From positions 62,001 through 126,000 of the forward strand of contig JAQSWU010000001.1 of NCBI GenBank assembly GCA_029266475.1: DNA of 64,000 bases, written 5' to 3'. The DNA comes from Rickettsiaceae bacterium. GTDB taxonomy: Bacteria; Pseudomonadota; Alphaproteobacteria; Rickettsiales; Rickettsiaceae. Below, one piece after another: positions 1-9,801 of this stretch. Below the pieces are notes generated by a model, which saw only the letters and a list, made by a program, of their open reading frames with translations, was not told where the DNA came from and did no database searches. Position numbers and translations under genes: made by a program. Each line of letters begins with the position of its first letter. The first letter of the stretch is position 1.

Positions 1-803
1 GCAATTACAATAGGATAACCGTTTATGTCTAAATGTATTTCAAGCACATCTCTAGTAGTTCCAGCTTTGGTTGATACAATAGCCACTTCTCGCCGCGCTA
101 AGTAGTTAAGAAGACTCGACTTTCCAGCGTTAGGCGGACCAAATATAGCAAGTTTAATACCGTTTCTGAGCCTTTCGCCTCTGGTATTGTCGTTTAAGTG
201 AGAATTAATAGCTTGCTTAAGCCTGCATAAATTAGCATTGACTCCATCCAAGACGCTATCTGGAATTTCTTCATCTGGAAAGTCAATATAGGCTTCTAGC
301 AAACTTTGGATCTTAAGCAAATCATGGCGCCACCCTTCATAAAGCTTCTCAAGTTCTCCACTCATCTGCCTTATTGCTTGACGAACTTGCTGAGATGTTT
401 CGGCCTCTATTAAGTCAGCTAGCCCTTCCGCAGCTGTTAAATCCATCTTATTGTTTAAAAAAGCTCTTTTAGAAAATTCACCAGGCTCTGCAAGCCTCAA
501 ACCCTCAATAGACATCAAGCTTTCTATTAACATATTACCGATCGCAATACTGCCATGCGTATGAAATTCTATTACGTCTTCTCCGGTAAAACTATTAGGC
601 GCTTTGAAATATATAACAATTGCTTTATCAAATATAATATTGTTTTCCGGTGAATACAAATTCACCAATTGAGCTTCTCTTGGCTTTAAAGTAACATCTG
701 GACAAATTATATCTATTGCCCTTAAGGCATTAATACCGCTAATTCTAAATACTGAAACCCCTGCTTTACCTGGCGCAGAGCTTAATGCAAATATAGTATC
801 CAC
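1..803 (-). CDS. mnmE: tRNA modification GTPase MnmE, N-terminal part (cut by window edge)
   Basis: MnmE, with MnmG, installs the carboxymethylaminomethyl group on the wobble uridine of certain tRNAs. The minus-strand frame opens with GTG at 803 and reads MDTIFALSSAPGKAGVSVFR, the typical MnmE N-terminus. A TAA lies directly upstream in the same frame, so the GTG (or a later codon) must be the start. About 267 residues are inside the window: the tetrahydrofolate-binding N-terminal domain, part of the helical domain, and the start of the inserted G domain, with P-loop GPPNAGKSS encoded near 107-140 and the following AGTTRD switch. The rest of the G domain and the C-terminal Cys lie beyond base 1. 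The gene is divergent from the glutamate dehydrogenase gene. Confidence 0.93.
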   Translation of the reverse strand, partial: MDTIFALSSAPGKAGVSVFRISGINALRAIDIICPDVTLKPREAQLVNLYSPENNIIFDKAIVIYFKAPNSFTGEDVIEFHTHGSIAIGNMLIESLMSIEGLRLAEPGEFSKRAFLNNKMDLTAAEGLADLIEAETSQQVRQAIRQMSGELEKLYEGWRHDLLKIQSLLEAYIDFPDEEIPDSVLDGVNANLCRLKQAINSHLNDNTRGERLRNGIKLAIFGPPNAGKSSLLNYLARREVAIVSTKAGTTRDVLEIHLDINGYPIVI

Positions 804-937
804 TTAAAACTTATCCTCTTGATGAAAATTTACTTTTAATATATGCTAACCGCTAAATTTGGCTTACACTAAAAGATACAGCTAATAAAATATTTTGTAA
901 ACTTCTGCGATAACATTTAAGGATCATAACGGAAATT

Positions 938-3900
938 ATGCCTAGAAATAACAATGCTGAAAATAATAATCCACTAACCCTATCATATAATTATGTAGAT
1001 AAAGTAAAAGAATATTGTAGTAAAATTCTTTCTTTAACAAAAGCAAGCTTCCCGAAGGAAGTTAATTTTGAGAAATTCGCTGAAATATTTTATTCCTACA
1101 TCCCAATAGATTATTTAAAAAAAGATAAAATAGAGCTATTTAGCGAGATCCTCAAAGATAACTATAATTTCTTCAAAATTAGAAGTAGTAAGTCAACGCT
1201 TGATATTACTCAAAATACTGCTTCCGATGGTCAAGGATTTTTAACTATAAAACTCTTAACTGATGACAAACCTTTTATAGTAGATTCTATCAAAGCCTTG
1301 CTTTCTAAAAGGAACTTAGAGGCAGAATTTATTCTGCACCCTGGAATAAAAAGCCTGCGTGACAAAAAAGGCAACCTTGAGTATATTGATCATAATCCTT
1401 TCAACACAGCTTACCAATCCGAGCTTCTTATCTTTACAAGAGTTCCTGGGACTTTTAATAAAGAAATATTAAATGATCTAGAAATAAGGATTAAGGAAGT
1501 TCTAGCTAAAATTGAGCAGATTACAACTGCTTGGCAGGATATTTTAGAAAAAGTAGAAGATTTAGCAAACGATATTACCTCATACATACCTATAATAAAA
1601 AATTCTTACTCAGAGACTATAGTTGAGAATAATATAGAGGAAATCTCTTCACTGCTAAAATGGCTTAAGGACGAAAACTTCATATTCCTTGCCTGCGTTG
1701 ATTATCAATTATCTAATTCACCTAAGTCAAGCACCCATAATATTACCTCAAGGCTAGGAATTACAGCAATTTCAGAGGCTAATACTGAAAAATATTTATA
1801 TGATGTAATCGATCTTTCAACTAACAGCGAAAATAGCAAAAAACTAGCAATATTTGGGAAGATATATCAGTTCTCCCCTATTCATAAATATGACAATATC
1901 TCTTTCATCCTGGTTAAGTATTTCGATAAAGAAGGTATATATATAGGTGGAACAATAATCCTTGGTCATTATGGCTCAAGCTTATATTACCAAACCGTTA
2001 CATCTATTCCAGTCATTAGAAAAAAATTCCAAGACTTAATTAATAGTTCTGGTTTCAGCTTAGCAAGCTATAACTCTTCTAAACTTAGAACAGTTTTTGA
2101 AAGCTTACCGCGAAAAGAATTATTTTCTATCTCTAAAGGTGCATTATTCAATATCTCTATGGAGATTCTATCAAGCCTTAATACTAAAACTTTAAAGTTC
2201 TACGCTTATAAGGATTTAACCAATTATTTCTTAAACTTGTTTTTATTTTTACCAAGTGAAAGATTAACCCCTGAGGCAACTGAACAAATAAACAATTACC
2301 TTAGCACAAAATTTAATAGTCAAATTTTAAATAGCTATTACGAAGTAGTTGCGCAAAATTTTAAAGTTTTATTTATTACCCTTGCTGGGCATGATATAGA
2401 CTTAGAGAACTATGATTTGACCCAAATCAAGGATGAGCTTGAATCGATTACAAGTTTGTGGAGAGATGCCTTCCTCCAAGAGCTATCATTAAAGTTTGGC
2501 GAGTATGAAGCCTTAAGTTTAAGTCATAAATACAAAAATATTTTTCCAAGAGAATATAAACAACAATACGACGCCTATATTGCTTTAGAAGATCTTGAGT
2601 ATATTAAAAAAGCCTCGCTCACTCTAAACCCTGAATTTAATTTACATATTACCGATAATAGTAATATTACTCTTAAAATTTATAATGCGGAGCAAAAGCT
2701 TGCTCTGTCTAGTATTATACCATATCTTGAAAATATAGGATTCAACGTCCTTGAAGAACAAACATTCATATTAAATGAGAGTGAAGAGACCAAGACTGTT
2801 TATCTACATAAATTCAGCCTTACTTGTAACTTACCAGAAAATAGCGATTTTGCTAGCTTAAAAGTAGATATCGAAGTTGCTTTAAGCAGAATGACCCTTG
2901 GTTTTTTAAATAATGAAGCATTATGTAAGCTTATTATTCTTGCAGGGCTTGATTGGCGAAAAGTAACTGTACTTGAGGCTTTAACTAAATATCTACAACA
3001 AACAGGCTTCACTTTTGGCAATAATTTTGTTCAACAGACTCTAATTCAACATTCAAAATTTGCCAGTCTAATTTATAGCTATTATGACTATAAATTTAAC
3101 CCAGAAACTCATTCTGTTAAAAAAGCACAAGAAATACATAAGCAGTTATTAGAATATCTAAACTCCGTTAGCTCAAGTAACGAAGATAAAGTTTTGCGCG
3201 CCCTATCCGGCCTCATTGATGCTATTATGCGCACTAACACATTTCAAAAAAACGCGGATGGTGAATACAAGCACTATGTCTCATTCAAATTCAACTCATC
3301 ATTGGTCGCTGATCTACCGCAGCCGCTTCCTTATGCTGAAATATTTGTCTATTCAAAAGAATTTGAAGGTATACATTTAAGAGGTGGAAAAGTAGCACGC
3401 GGAGGAATCCGTTGGTCTGATAGAGGAGAAGATTACAGGACCGAAGTTCTTGGCTTAATGAAAGCTCAAATGACTAAGAACACAGTTATAGTACCAGTAG
3501 GATCGAAGGGAGCCTTCTACCTTAAATTCAGCTCGGATAATTTGTCACGCGTAGAATTTACGAATAAAGTTAAAGATTCATATTGTGACTTTTTACGTGG
3601 CCTTTTAGATATTACTGACAATATTGTCCATGGAAAAATCAAACACCCGGAAGATACCGTGCTCTATGATGATAGTGACCCTTATCTTGTAGTTGCAGCA
3701 GATAAAGGTACAGCTACGTTTTCTGATTTTGCTAACCAGGTTTCTGCCGAATATAATTTTTGGCTAGGCGATGCTTTTGCGTCAGGAGGATCAGCGGGAT
3801 ATGATCATAAAAAGATGGGAATCACTGCAAAAGGAGGCTGGATAGCAGTTGCTCGTCATTTCCAAGAAATGGGCATTGATGTACAAAATGATCCGATAAC

Positions 3901-5794
3901 TGTAGTTGGTATCGGTGATATGTCAGGCGATGTATTCGGTAATGGAATGCTGCTCTCTAAATCTATTAAGCTAGTTGCTGCCTTTAATCATATGCATATT
4001 TTCCTTGACCCTAATCCTGATCCAAAAACAAGCTTTAAAGAAAGGAAAAGGTTATTTGAGCTCCCTGGATCAAAGTGGTCAGATTACAACCCTGACTTAA
4101 TCTCTGAGGGAGGGGGAGTATTTGAGCGGAAAGCAAAATCTTTCAATCTAAGCCCTGAGGTACAAAACTTACTTGGTATTCGAGCAAACCAAGTTAAACC
4201 TGAAGAACTTATTCAAGCAATATTAAAAGCTGAAGTTGACCTTATTTGGAATGGCGGTATAGGCACCTACATAAAATCATCACAAGAAAATAATATGGAT
4301 ATTGGCGATAAAGCTAATGATAATGTTAGGGTTAATGGTGTTGACGTTAGAGCAAAAGTTATTGGCGAAGGTGGTAACCTTGGAGTATCACAACGCGGTA
4401 GAATTGAGTATTCTAGAAATGGCGGGCGTTTAAATACTGACTTTATTGACAATTCAGCGGGAGTTGATTGCTCAGACCATGAAGTCAATATTAAAATTGC
4501 CTTAGGGCAAGCTTTCGATGAAGGCAGGCTTACTCGCGCTTCAAGAGATATCTTATTAGCCAAAATGACCGAAGAAGTTGCAAGCCTGGTACTGCATGAT
4601 AATTTCAAGCAAACTCAAGCAATTACTATTGCTGAAAAATCACATGCTTTCACAACAGAAATGTTTGCAAGGCAAATAGAACAATTAGAGTCAGAAGGAT
4701 TACTTGATAGAAAAGTAGAGTTCCTACCGAACGCTCAGGAACTTTCAAAGCTCAGTGCAAATAATGAAAAATTAACGCGCCCAGAGCTGGCAATTCTTTT
4801 ATCCTATAGTAAAATGTCAGTATATCAAGAGTTACTTGGGACAAAAGTTTCCCAGGAAAAATTCTTTGAAAGATATTTAATAGAATACTTCCCTGCTATG
4901 ATGAGTAAGGATTACAAAGAAGAAATCCTTACTCATCAGCTTAGAAAAGAAATCATACTTACAGTTATAACTAATAAAATAGTAAATCAGCTTGGAGGCG
5001 CAGTTTTAAGCTCTATCAAACGTGAAACAGGCGCTCATTTATGCGATATTGTTAGGGCTTATACAATTGTAATTGAAATATTTAGCATTGAGCAGCTTTG
5101 GAGCAAAGTTGAGGAGCTTGATGGCAAAGTCGACATTGAAGTTCAAATCGATATGTTTACTGAGATTAATAAGCTTACTCGTAGAGGAATCTTCTGGTTC
5201 ATTAGAAACTTTGAACACCCATTAAATATTTCTAAGCTTATTGAAGAATATAAAGATCAAGCTTATAACCTTAGTAAAGCGATCTATAAGTCTTTAAGCG
5301 GCGATGCAGTGAATAAATTTAATAATAAACTCTCCTACTTTAATGAAAACAGGGTACCACAGACTCTTGCTCAAAATATTGCAGCACTTGATACTTATGT
5401 TTCTGCTCTAGATGTAATTACAATTGCAAATAAAACAGAGGTGAAAGACGAGGATGTAGCAAAATTATATTTCCAAGTAGGTAGTTTCTATAAATTTGAT
5501 TGGTTAAGGAAGAGCTGTGATAAGCTAATTAATACCTCTTATTGGACTAGGCTCTCTCTACAATCGATAAAAGATGATTTGTACGACAAACAACGTAAAT
5601 TCGTTAGAGTTTTAATCAAACAAATGAAAAAAGAAGATAAAGGGTTTAATTTAGAAGATTGGGAGCAAATCAACCATAAACATTCTCAGATCTATTTTAA
5701 ATTCATTCAAGAGTTAAGTGAGCATGAAGAGCTGGATCTAAACATGGTTGTTCTTGCTACCAAAAAACTCGAGATCTTCCTGCAAAGCTTGTAA
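938..5794 (+). CDS. gdhB: NAD-specific glutamate dehydrogenase, large (about 180 kDa) type
   Basis: Oxidatively deaminates glutamate to 2-oxoglutarate with NAD, feeding host-derived glutamate into the TCA cycle. At 1,618 residues it has the full length of the large bacterial NAD-GDH family (Bac_GDH). The long N-terminal ACT/regulatory region (about 1-700) is followed by the conserved catalytic core: LRGGKVARGGIRWSDRGEDYRTEVLGL at about 815-840, then the lysine-rich MKAQMTKNTVIVPVGSKGAF segment and the nucleotide-binding region with VVGIGDMSGDVFGNGML near residue 990. No frameshift or premature stop is seen. The start at 938 follows only a weak ribosome site; AAGGA lies about 15 nt upstream. 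The gene stands alone and is followed by a strong hairpin at 5807-5837. Confidence 0.95.
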   Translation: MPRNNNAENNNPLTLSYNYVDKVKEYCSKILSLTKASFPKEVNFEKFAEIFYSYIPIDYLKKDKIELFSEILKDNYNFFKIRSSKSTLDITQNTASDGQGFLTIKLLTDDKPFIVDSIKALLSKRNLEAEFILHPGIKSLRDKKGNLEYIDHNPFNTAYQSELLIFTRVPGTFNKEILNDLEIRIKEVLAKIEQITTAWQDILEKVEDLANDITSYIPIIKNSYSETIVENNIEEISSLLKWLKDENFIFLACVDYQLSNSPKSSTHNITSRLGITAISEANTEKYLYDVIDLSTNSENSKKLAIFGKIYQFSPIHKYDNISFILVKYFDKEGIYIGGTIILGHYGSSLYYQTVTSIPVIRKKFQDLINSSGFSLASYNSSKLRTVFESLPRKELFSISKGALFNISMEILSSLNTKTLKFYAYKDLTNYFLNLFLFLPSERLTPEATEQINNYLSTKFNSQILNSYYEVVAQNFKVLFITLAGHDIDLENYDLTQIKDELESITSLWRDAFLQELSLKFGEYEALSLSHKYKNIFPREYKQQYDAYIALEDLEYIKKASLTLNPEFNLHITDNSNITLKIYNAEQKLALSSIIPYLENIGFNVLEEQTFILNESEETKTVYLHKFSLTCNLPENSDFASLKVDIEVALSRMTLGFLNNEALCKLIILAGLDWRKVTVLEALTKYLQQTGFTFGNNFVQQTLIQHSKFASLIYSYYDYKFNPETHSVKKAQEIHKQLLEYLNSVSSSNEDKVLRALSGLIDAIMRTNTFQKNADGEYKHYVSFKFNSSLVADLPQPLPYAEIFVYSKEFEGIHLRGGKVARGGIRWSDRGEDYRTEVLGLMKAQMTKNTVIVPVGSKGAFYLKFSSDNLSRVEFTNKVKDSYCDFLRGLLDITDNIVHGKIKHPEDTVLYDDSDPYLVVAADKGTATFSDFANQVSAEYNFWLGDAFASGGSAGYDHKKMGITAKGGWIAVARHFQEMGIDVQNDPITVVGIGDMSGDVFGNGMLLSKSIKLVAAFNHMHIFLDPNPDPKTSFKERKRLFELPGSKWSDYNPDLISEGGGVFERKAKSFNLSPEVQNLLGIRANQVKPEELIQAILKAEVDLIWNGGIGTYIKSSQENNMDIGDKANDNVRVNGVDVRAKVIGEGGNLGVSQRGRIEYSRNGGRLNTDFIDNSAGVDCSDHEVNIKIALGQAFDEGRLTRASRDILLAKMTEEVASLVLHDNFKQTQAITIAEKSHAFTTEMFARQIEQLESEGLLDRKVEFLPNAQELSKLSANNEKLTRPELAILLSYSKMSVYQELLGTKVSQEKFFERYLIEYFPAMMSKDYKEEILTHQLRKEIILTVITNKIVNQLGGAVLSSIKRETGAHLCDIVRAYTIVIEIFSIEQLWSKVEELDGKVDIEVQIDMFTEINKLTRRGIFWFIRNFEHPLNISKLIEEYKDQAYNLSKAIYKSLSGDAVNKFNNKLSYFNENRVPQTLAQNIAALDTYVSALDVITIANKTEVKDEDVAKLYFQVGSFYKFDWLRKSCDKLINTSYWTRLSLQSIKDDLYDKQRKFVRVLIKQMKKEDKGFNLEDWEQINHKHSQIYFKFIQELSEHEELDLNMVVLATKKLEIFLQSL

Positions 5795-5806
5795 CCTTGG
5801 ACCTAG

Positions 5807-5837
5807 TAGTCTTATTACTTAGCGAGTAATAAGACTA
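5807..5837 (+). terminator. Hairpin after gdhB (terminator-like, no U-tract)
   Basis: Thirteen bases (5807-5819) form a perfect inverted repeat with 5825-5837 around a 5-nt loop, starting 13 nt after the gdhB stop. There is no clean T-run after it, so it may be a 3'-end stabilising hairpin rather than a classical intrinsic terminator. Confidence 0.55.
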
Positions 5838-5904
5838 GCCTATTAACCAAATATTAATATATAATCTTTATTATTATATAATATAATAATTGAATATAAA
5901 TATT

Positions 5905-8622
5905 ATGCCTTCTTTATCTGAATTTTTCTCCAATAATAGGTTACTCTCAATATATAAAGATATTGAAAGTAAAGATAAAAGCCTTGCAAAGGTCCAGCTC
6001 GATCTTGAGCAACTCCAAGAGAAAATTGAAAAGATTTTGCGTAACTCTCAAAGCAATATTGAAAATAATAAAGAGTTAACTAGTTTTCACGAGCAATATA
6101 AAAAAAAGCTACAAGAGAAAATCATTTTAGCTAATGACAAAAGCTTGTTACAGGAAAGGTTTAATAAGAGAAAGGAAGAACTTTTTACCTCCGATAATCG
6201 CGAAATGCAACTTGAAAGAGAGGAGTTTGATAAATATTTAGTCAAGCAAGAGACGCAAAAGATAAAATTATATGTACAAAATAGGGATAAAATCTTTAAA
6301 AGGATTGATAGCTTTTCAGAAGATACTAAGGAGATGTCTGATCTTATAATCTCTGTTTTGGGTAAAGTTCTGAAAGGAAATCCTATAATAGACACTCTCA
6401 TCCCAGAGAAATCATTAGAAAAAAATGCCGCAAAAATTATAGCATTAAACGCAGGGAATTTAATTGGCGTAGCACTTGATAATGATTTTTATTTGAAGAA
6501 AGGTAGAGTCTTAAGCGATATAATTAGTAAGAAAACTTCATTTGATAAAAATAATCCACCATTTTTTATAAGTTTACTTGATGATCCAAAAACTAATGAA
6601 CTTATACAAAATCAGAATTTTCTAAATATATTAAATAATCTTATCCAAGAAGTTTTGCATAACGCCAATAAAAATACAAGTGATCAGACAGAAAATCTAG
6701 ATAAAATTGCTAATTTAAAAGTAAGTATTTTTGAGCTTGATAAAGCTATTAAAGATTCATCCCATTCTACTAGGGAATTAAGTAATCTCAAGAAACAGAG
6801 AGCAATCTTAGCTCAAGAAGTGAAGTATTTAGAAAGTAAAACTAGATTAATTGAAACGCTACAAGCTTTTAAAAATGCAGGTTTCACGCAAGAAGTAATA
6901 GAAAGAGAAATACTACCATTTGCTAATGGTTTGATTAAAGATCTTACAAGTCAACCAGATAATCTTAGGAAGTTGTTAAAAAACTATATAAATAGCATAC
7001 TTGTTGATGATACAATGAAGAAAGAAGCTTTATCTGATACTCTTACAGCTGGCGGTGACTTACTAAAATCTCTTTCCAATATGGTAAAGGATCAGCTCCC
7101 AAAATTTATAGTCGAAAATAAAGATAAAATATTAGAAGCTGCAACAAATCTAATTGATCTTGCAGAGCAACGAAAATTACCAGCACAGAAAATTGCTCCA
7201 AAACAAAATATAAGCAAAACCATCATAAACCCTATAGTAGAGCTAATGCCTCAAGCCTTGCCCATAGTCTATGAGATTGCTGAAGCTTCGCTAACTAAAG
7301 AGTTATCTACTGATCTTGCACAGCTCCTGGATGAGTTAGCTCTGTACCGTGGAGTTTTAGAGAAAATATCAAAGGCTAATTCAAAAGAAAAAGAAAAGTT
7401 ATTGATTGAACAACAACAAAAGCTTAGTTCAATATTAACGACTACAGGGAAGATCATCCCTGCTTTTGAGACAACATTTAACTATACTATACCAAGGTTT
7501 ATCCACGATAATAAAGAAAAGATCACGGATGCTGCAAATAACTTCCTTGAGCAAAATACTGCTCTGAAAGAGAGACTTGAAAGATTTGGAATAAGCCAGG
7601 AAGCAGCAAAAGTAGCGCTCGGTACAGTAATTGAAATTGCACCACAAGTCCAACAAATAGTATATGAATCGGCAAAAGAGCTGCTAAAACCAGATACTGC
7701 AGCTCATTTCCTTGAAACCATAACTAGTTTTCAAAAGTATGATATAATCTCAAGGTCTATGAAAGGCAAGAGCCCAGATATTCAAGCGATGCTACAAGTA
7801 AAACAGCAAAACGCATTGTCGTCCTTTATAACAGCTGCTAGTAGTTCGCTAAATGCTCTGACCCCTGTTTTAAGCGATACTTTACCTGAATTTATCAAAA
7901 CTAATAAAGAGCCAATTAGTCTTGCTATCATGAAGCTTATAGGAACTAACCCGCAAATTAAAAGAATGATCCAAGCTAATAGGGCTAAAGGGATAGCTGG
8001 CATAAGTGATTCATCCATAACGCAAGCAGTGTATGCAGGTTTAGATTTAATCCCAGATTTGCTACCGCTTGCAACTGAAATAGGGCATAAAGCCTTAGCC
8101 GAAAAAGACGCATTAACCAATGTCATTAATAACTATCAGGAATTTGCTAAAGCTCCAAAAAAAGAGAAAAGCGCCAAAATGGATAAATTTTTAGACTCTG
8201 TATTTATATTGACCAATAAAGCAGGTATCAAAGAGACATTAGATAAAGAATTACCAGCTCTTTTAGCAAAGCATGCGGACTCAATGGGTAAGGTATTTGA
8301 AGATTTCATAAGTACTACCGAGGTTGGTAGAAAAATGGACTTAGAGGGCAAAAAACTATTGAAGGTACTTAGTAAAAAACTCCCGCAATTAGCAGAAATT
8401 GCCGAGCTCTATCACCACAATAAGCGCGACTATAAGACATTAATACCAAAAGCTATCAAAATTCTTGCCGACAGAGAGGTTCTAAGCCTAGCACTTAAAG
8501 CAGCATTTGGCTTAATTAAATATAAGGTAACGAACAAAAACACAGAAAAACCAAAGTCAGCCTTTATCGATCGTATTTTAAAAAGAAGAAAGAGTCCCAA
8601 TGTTCAGGATCAAGCGAGATAA
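5905..8622 (+). CDS. Large coiled-coil protein with about four internal repeats, function unknown
   Basis: I do not recognise a named family. The open frame extends to a TTG at 5890, but the ATG at 5905 (MPSLSEFFSNN) is the likelier start, giving 905 residues. The N-terminal third (about 20-120 and 270-330) is Lys/Glu/Gln-rich and heptad-like, probably coiled coil. From about residue 330 the protein is built of units of roughly 130 residues that recur about four times. Each carries a core of the type LPKFIVENKDKI, IPRFIHDNKEKI, LPEFIKTNKEPI or LPALLAKHADSM, near residues 400, 530, 660 and 785 counted from the TTG. Each unit also has a partner motif such as MPQALPIVYEIAEASL or APQVQQIVYESAKELL. 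No signal peptide or membrane span is evident. A secreted or structural effector is possible but unproven. Confidence 0.8.
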   Translation: MPSLSEFFSNNRLLSIYKDIESKDKSLAKVQLDLEQLQEKIEKILRNSQSNIENNKELTSFHEQYKKKLQEKIILANDKSLLQERFNKRKEELFTSDNREMQLEREEFDKYLVKQETQKIKLYVQNRDKIFKRIDSFSEDTKEMSDLIISVLGKVLKGNPIIDTLIPEKSLEKNAAKIIALNAGNLIGVALDNDFYLKKGRVLSDIISKKTSFDKNNPPFFISLLDDPKTNELIQNQNFLNILNNLIQEVLHNANKNTSDQTENLDKIANLKVSIFELDKAIKDSSHSTRELSNLKKQRAILAQEVKYLESKTRLIETLQAFKNAGFTQEVIEREILPFANGLIKDLTSQPDNLRKLLKNYINSILVDDTMKKEALSDTLTAGGDLLKSLSNMVKDQLPKFIVENKDKILEAATNLIDLAEQRKLPAQKIAPKQNISKTIINPIVELMPQALPIVYEIAEASLTKELSTDLAQLLDELALYRGVLEKISKANSKEKEKLLIEQQQKLSSILTTTGKIIPAFETTFNYTIPRFIHDNKEKITDAANNFLEQNTALKERLERFGISQEAAKVALGTVIEIAPQVQQIVYESAKELLKPDTAAHFLETITSFQKYDIISRSMKGKSPDIQAMLQVKQQNALSSFITAASSSLNALTPVLSDTLPEFIKTNKEPISLAIMKLIGTNPQIKRMIQANRAKGIAGISDSSITQAVYAGLDLIPDLLPLATEIGHKALAEKDALTNVINNYQEFAKAPKKEKSAKMDKFLDSVFILTNKAGIKETLDKELPALLAKHADSMGKVFEDFISTTEVGRKMDLEGKKLLKVLSKKLPQLAEIAELYHHNKRDYKTLIPKAIKILADREVLSLALKAAFGLIKYKVTNKNTEKPKSAFIDRILKRRKSPNVQDQAR

Positions 8623-8701
8623 TAAATTAAATGGACAATTAGTATGGGGTAATTTCTAATTCTCTTCTGCCTCAACTAAAAATTTTCATAATTATTAACT
8701 C

Positions 8702-8773
8702 ATTAACCTATATTACAAAATTTTAACCTAGAGTAGTAATTTTTGACCCCCTCCCCCCCTTTTTTAAAAAAAG
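8702..8773. repeat. Copy A of a 72-bp dispersed repeat with C-rich tract
   Basis: This stretch matches 47795-47866 in the same orientation without gaps, at about 62 of 72 positions by eye. It begins ATTAACCTATATTACAAAAT, includes TAGTAATTTTTGACC, and ends in a pyrimidine tract with runs of five and seven C followed by T and A runs. Such C runs are striking in this AT-rich background. The first 28 and central 15 bases are the best conserved. Function unknown. Confidence 0.85.
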
Positions 8774-9746
8774 ACTTGTTGAGATCGCACTATTTTTTAT
8801 CATATAAAAGCTAAAAATTTATATTCGGCGATTACTTTTCCCTTGGTTTTTTCTCTACCATACCCTACCTATCTACTGCGTTACTTAATTTTCCTACCAA
8901 CTACTTTTGAAATATATTAATTCACGTACTTTTATATCAAAGCTATACCCCTTACTTGTAAGACTACAACTTAAAAGACTTCTACATCCATATTATATCC
9001 TTCGCACTTCGAGAGTTCACGGTGTGGATTTTAGGGAAGCTGCTTTCCTCAAATACGAAAATGATTCTGCGGTGCTTGCCTTGCCCGTTGTTCCTCTACC
9101 CTACTCTGCAAATTACTTAATTATATAGAAAATCTTAATCTTTGAACAATTTTATATAGCGTTAGGTCTCTACTAAGTGATTTTTATTTTTCAATTAGAG
9201 AAGTATTAAGTGATTATAACCATTTATCGTTTCTCGTAGAAATGAAATTTTCACACATAGAGTAGTAATATATTGTATATTTATAACTTCAGCATGCGCC
9301 TTTCATTAAACTCCTCTCAAAACTCTACTTCTGCTGTTAATTTGTACCCAGGTTTGGCGCTCGAATACTCGTACCTATAGTGAAATTAGTTGAGTTGTGG
9401 TACTAAAAATAACGAGCGCAGCGTATGAGTAATACGTAAGCGAGGAGTGACGACGTACCACACTTTAAATAAATTTACTATATAAGCACTTTGCGGTTCT
9501 TTGTTCCATAGTCTTCTTGAAATTATCTACCTTAAGCGAGTTTCGAAAGAGTCTAATACTCAAGACTTAGCCCCTAAAAAATTTATAGCCATTAGTATTA
9601 AAGAAGTGCAGACTCTAATGCGTGATTACTCAGCATTCAAAGATAGAAGGGTATTTTATGTTTTATCATCAATTTTATTCGGTAACGTAGGAGAGTAAGA
9701 TAATTTTTACTTAAGAACTATGTATTTGCAGTATTTTTAAAAAATT
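8774..9746. other. Gene-poor region, probably decayed sequence
   Basis: About 1 kb with no convincing gene. The only open frames (8907-9128 and 9501-9698, both TTG-initiated, 73 and 65 codons) have no ribosome site and no recognisable product. One patch at 9396-9462 is richer in GC than its surroundings and is bounded by the perfect 8-bp inverted repeat TGTGGTAC/GTACCACA. A short AGAGTAGTAAT near 9259 echoes part of the 72-bp repeat. The stretch looks like the residue of a lost gene or mobile element, although an unrecognised RNA cannot be excluded. Confidence 0.5.
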
Positions 9747-9781
9747 AAAAGCAACACGGTGGAAGCTACCATGTTGCTTTT
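9747..9781 (-). terminator. Intrinsic terminator of the tilS-ftsH unit
   Basis: AAAAGCAACA and its complement form a 14-bp stem with one mismatch around a 7-nt loop. On the minus strand the stem is followed by a T-rich run (TTTTAATTTTTT), starting about 20 nt after the ftsH stop. This is the textbook layout of a rho-independent terminator. Confidence 0.8.
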
Positions 9782-9801
9782 AAAAAGATAATTAAGTTGG
9801 T

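Noticed and set aside
8907-9698. Two short TTG-initiated frames (8907-9128 and 9501-9698) in the gene-poor region
   Set aside because: Rare start codons, no ribosome sites and no similarity that I can see; better explained as chance frames in decayed DNA.
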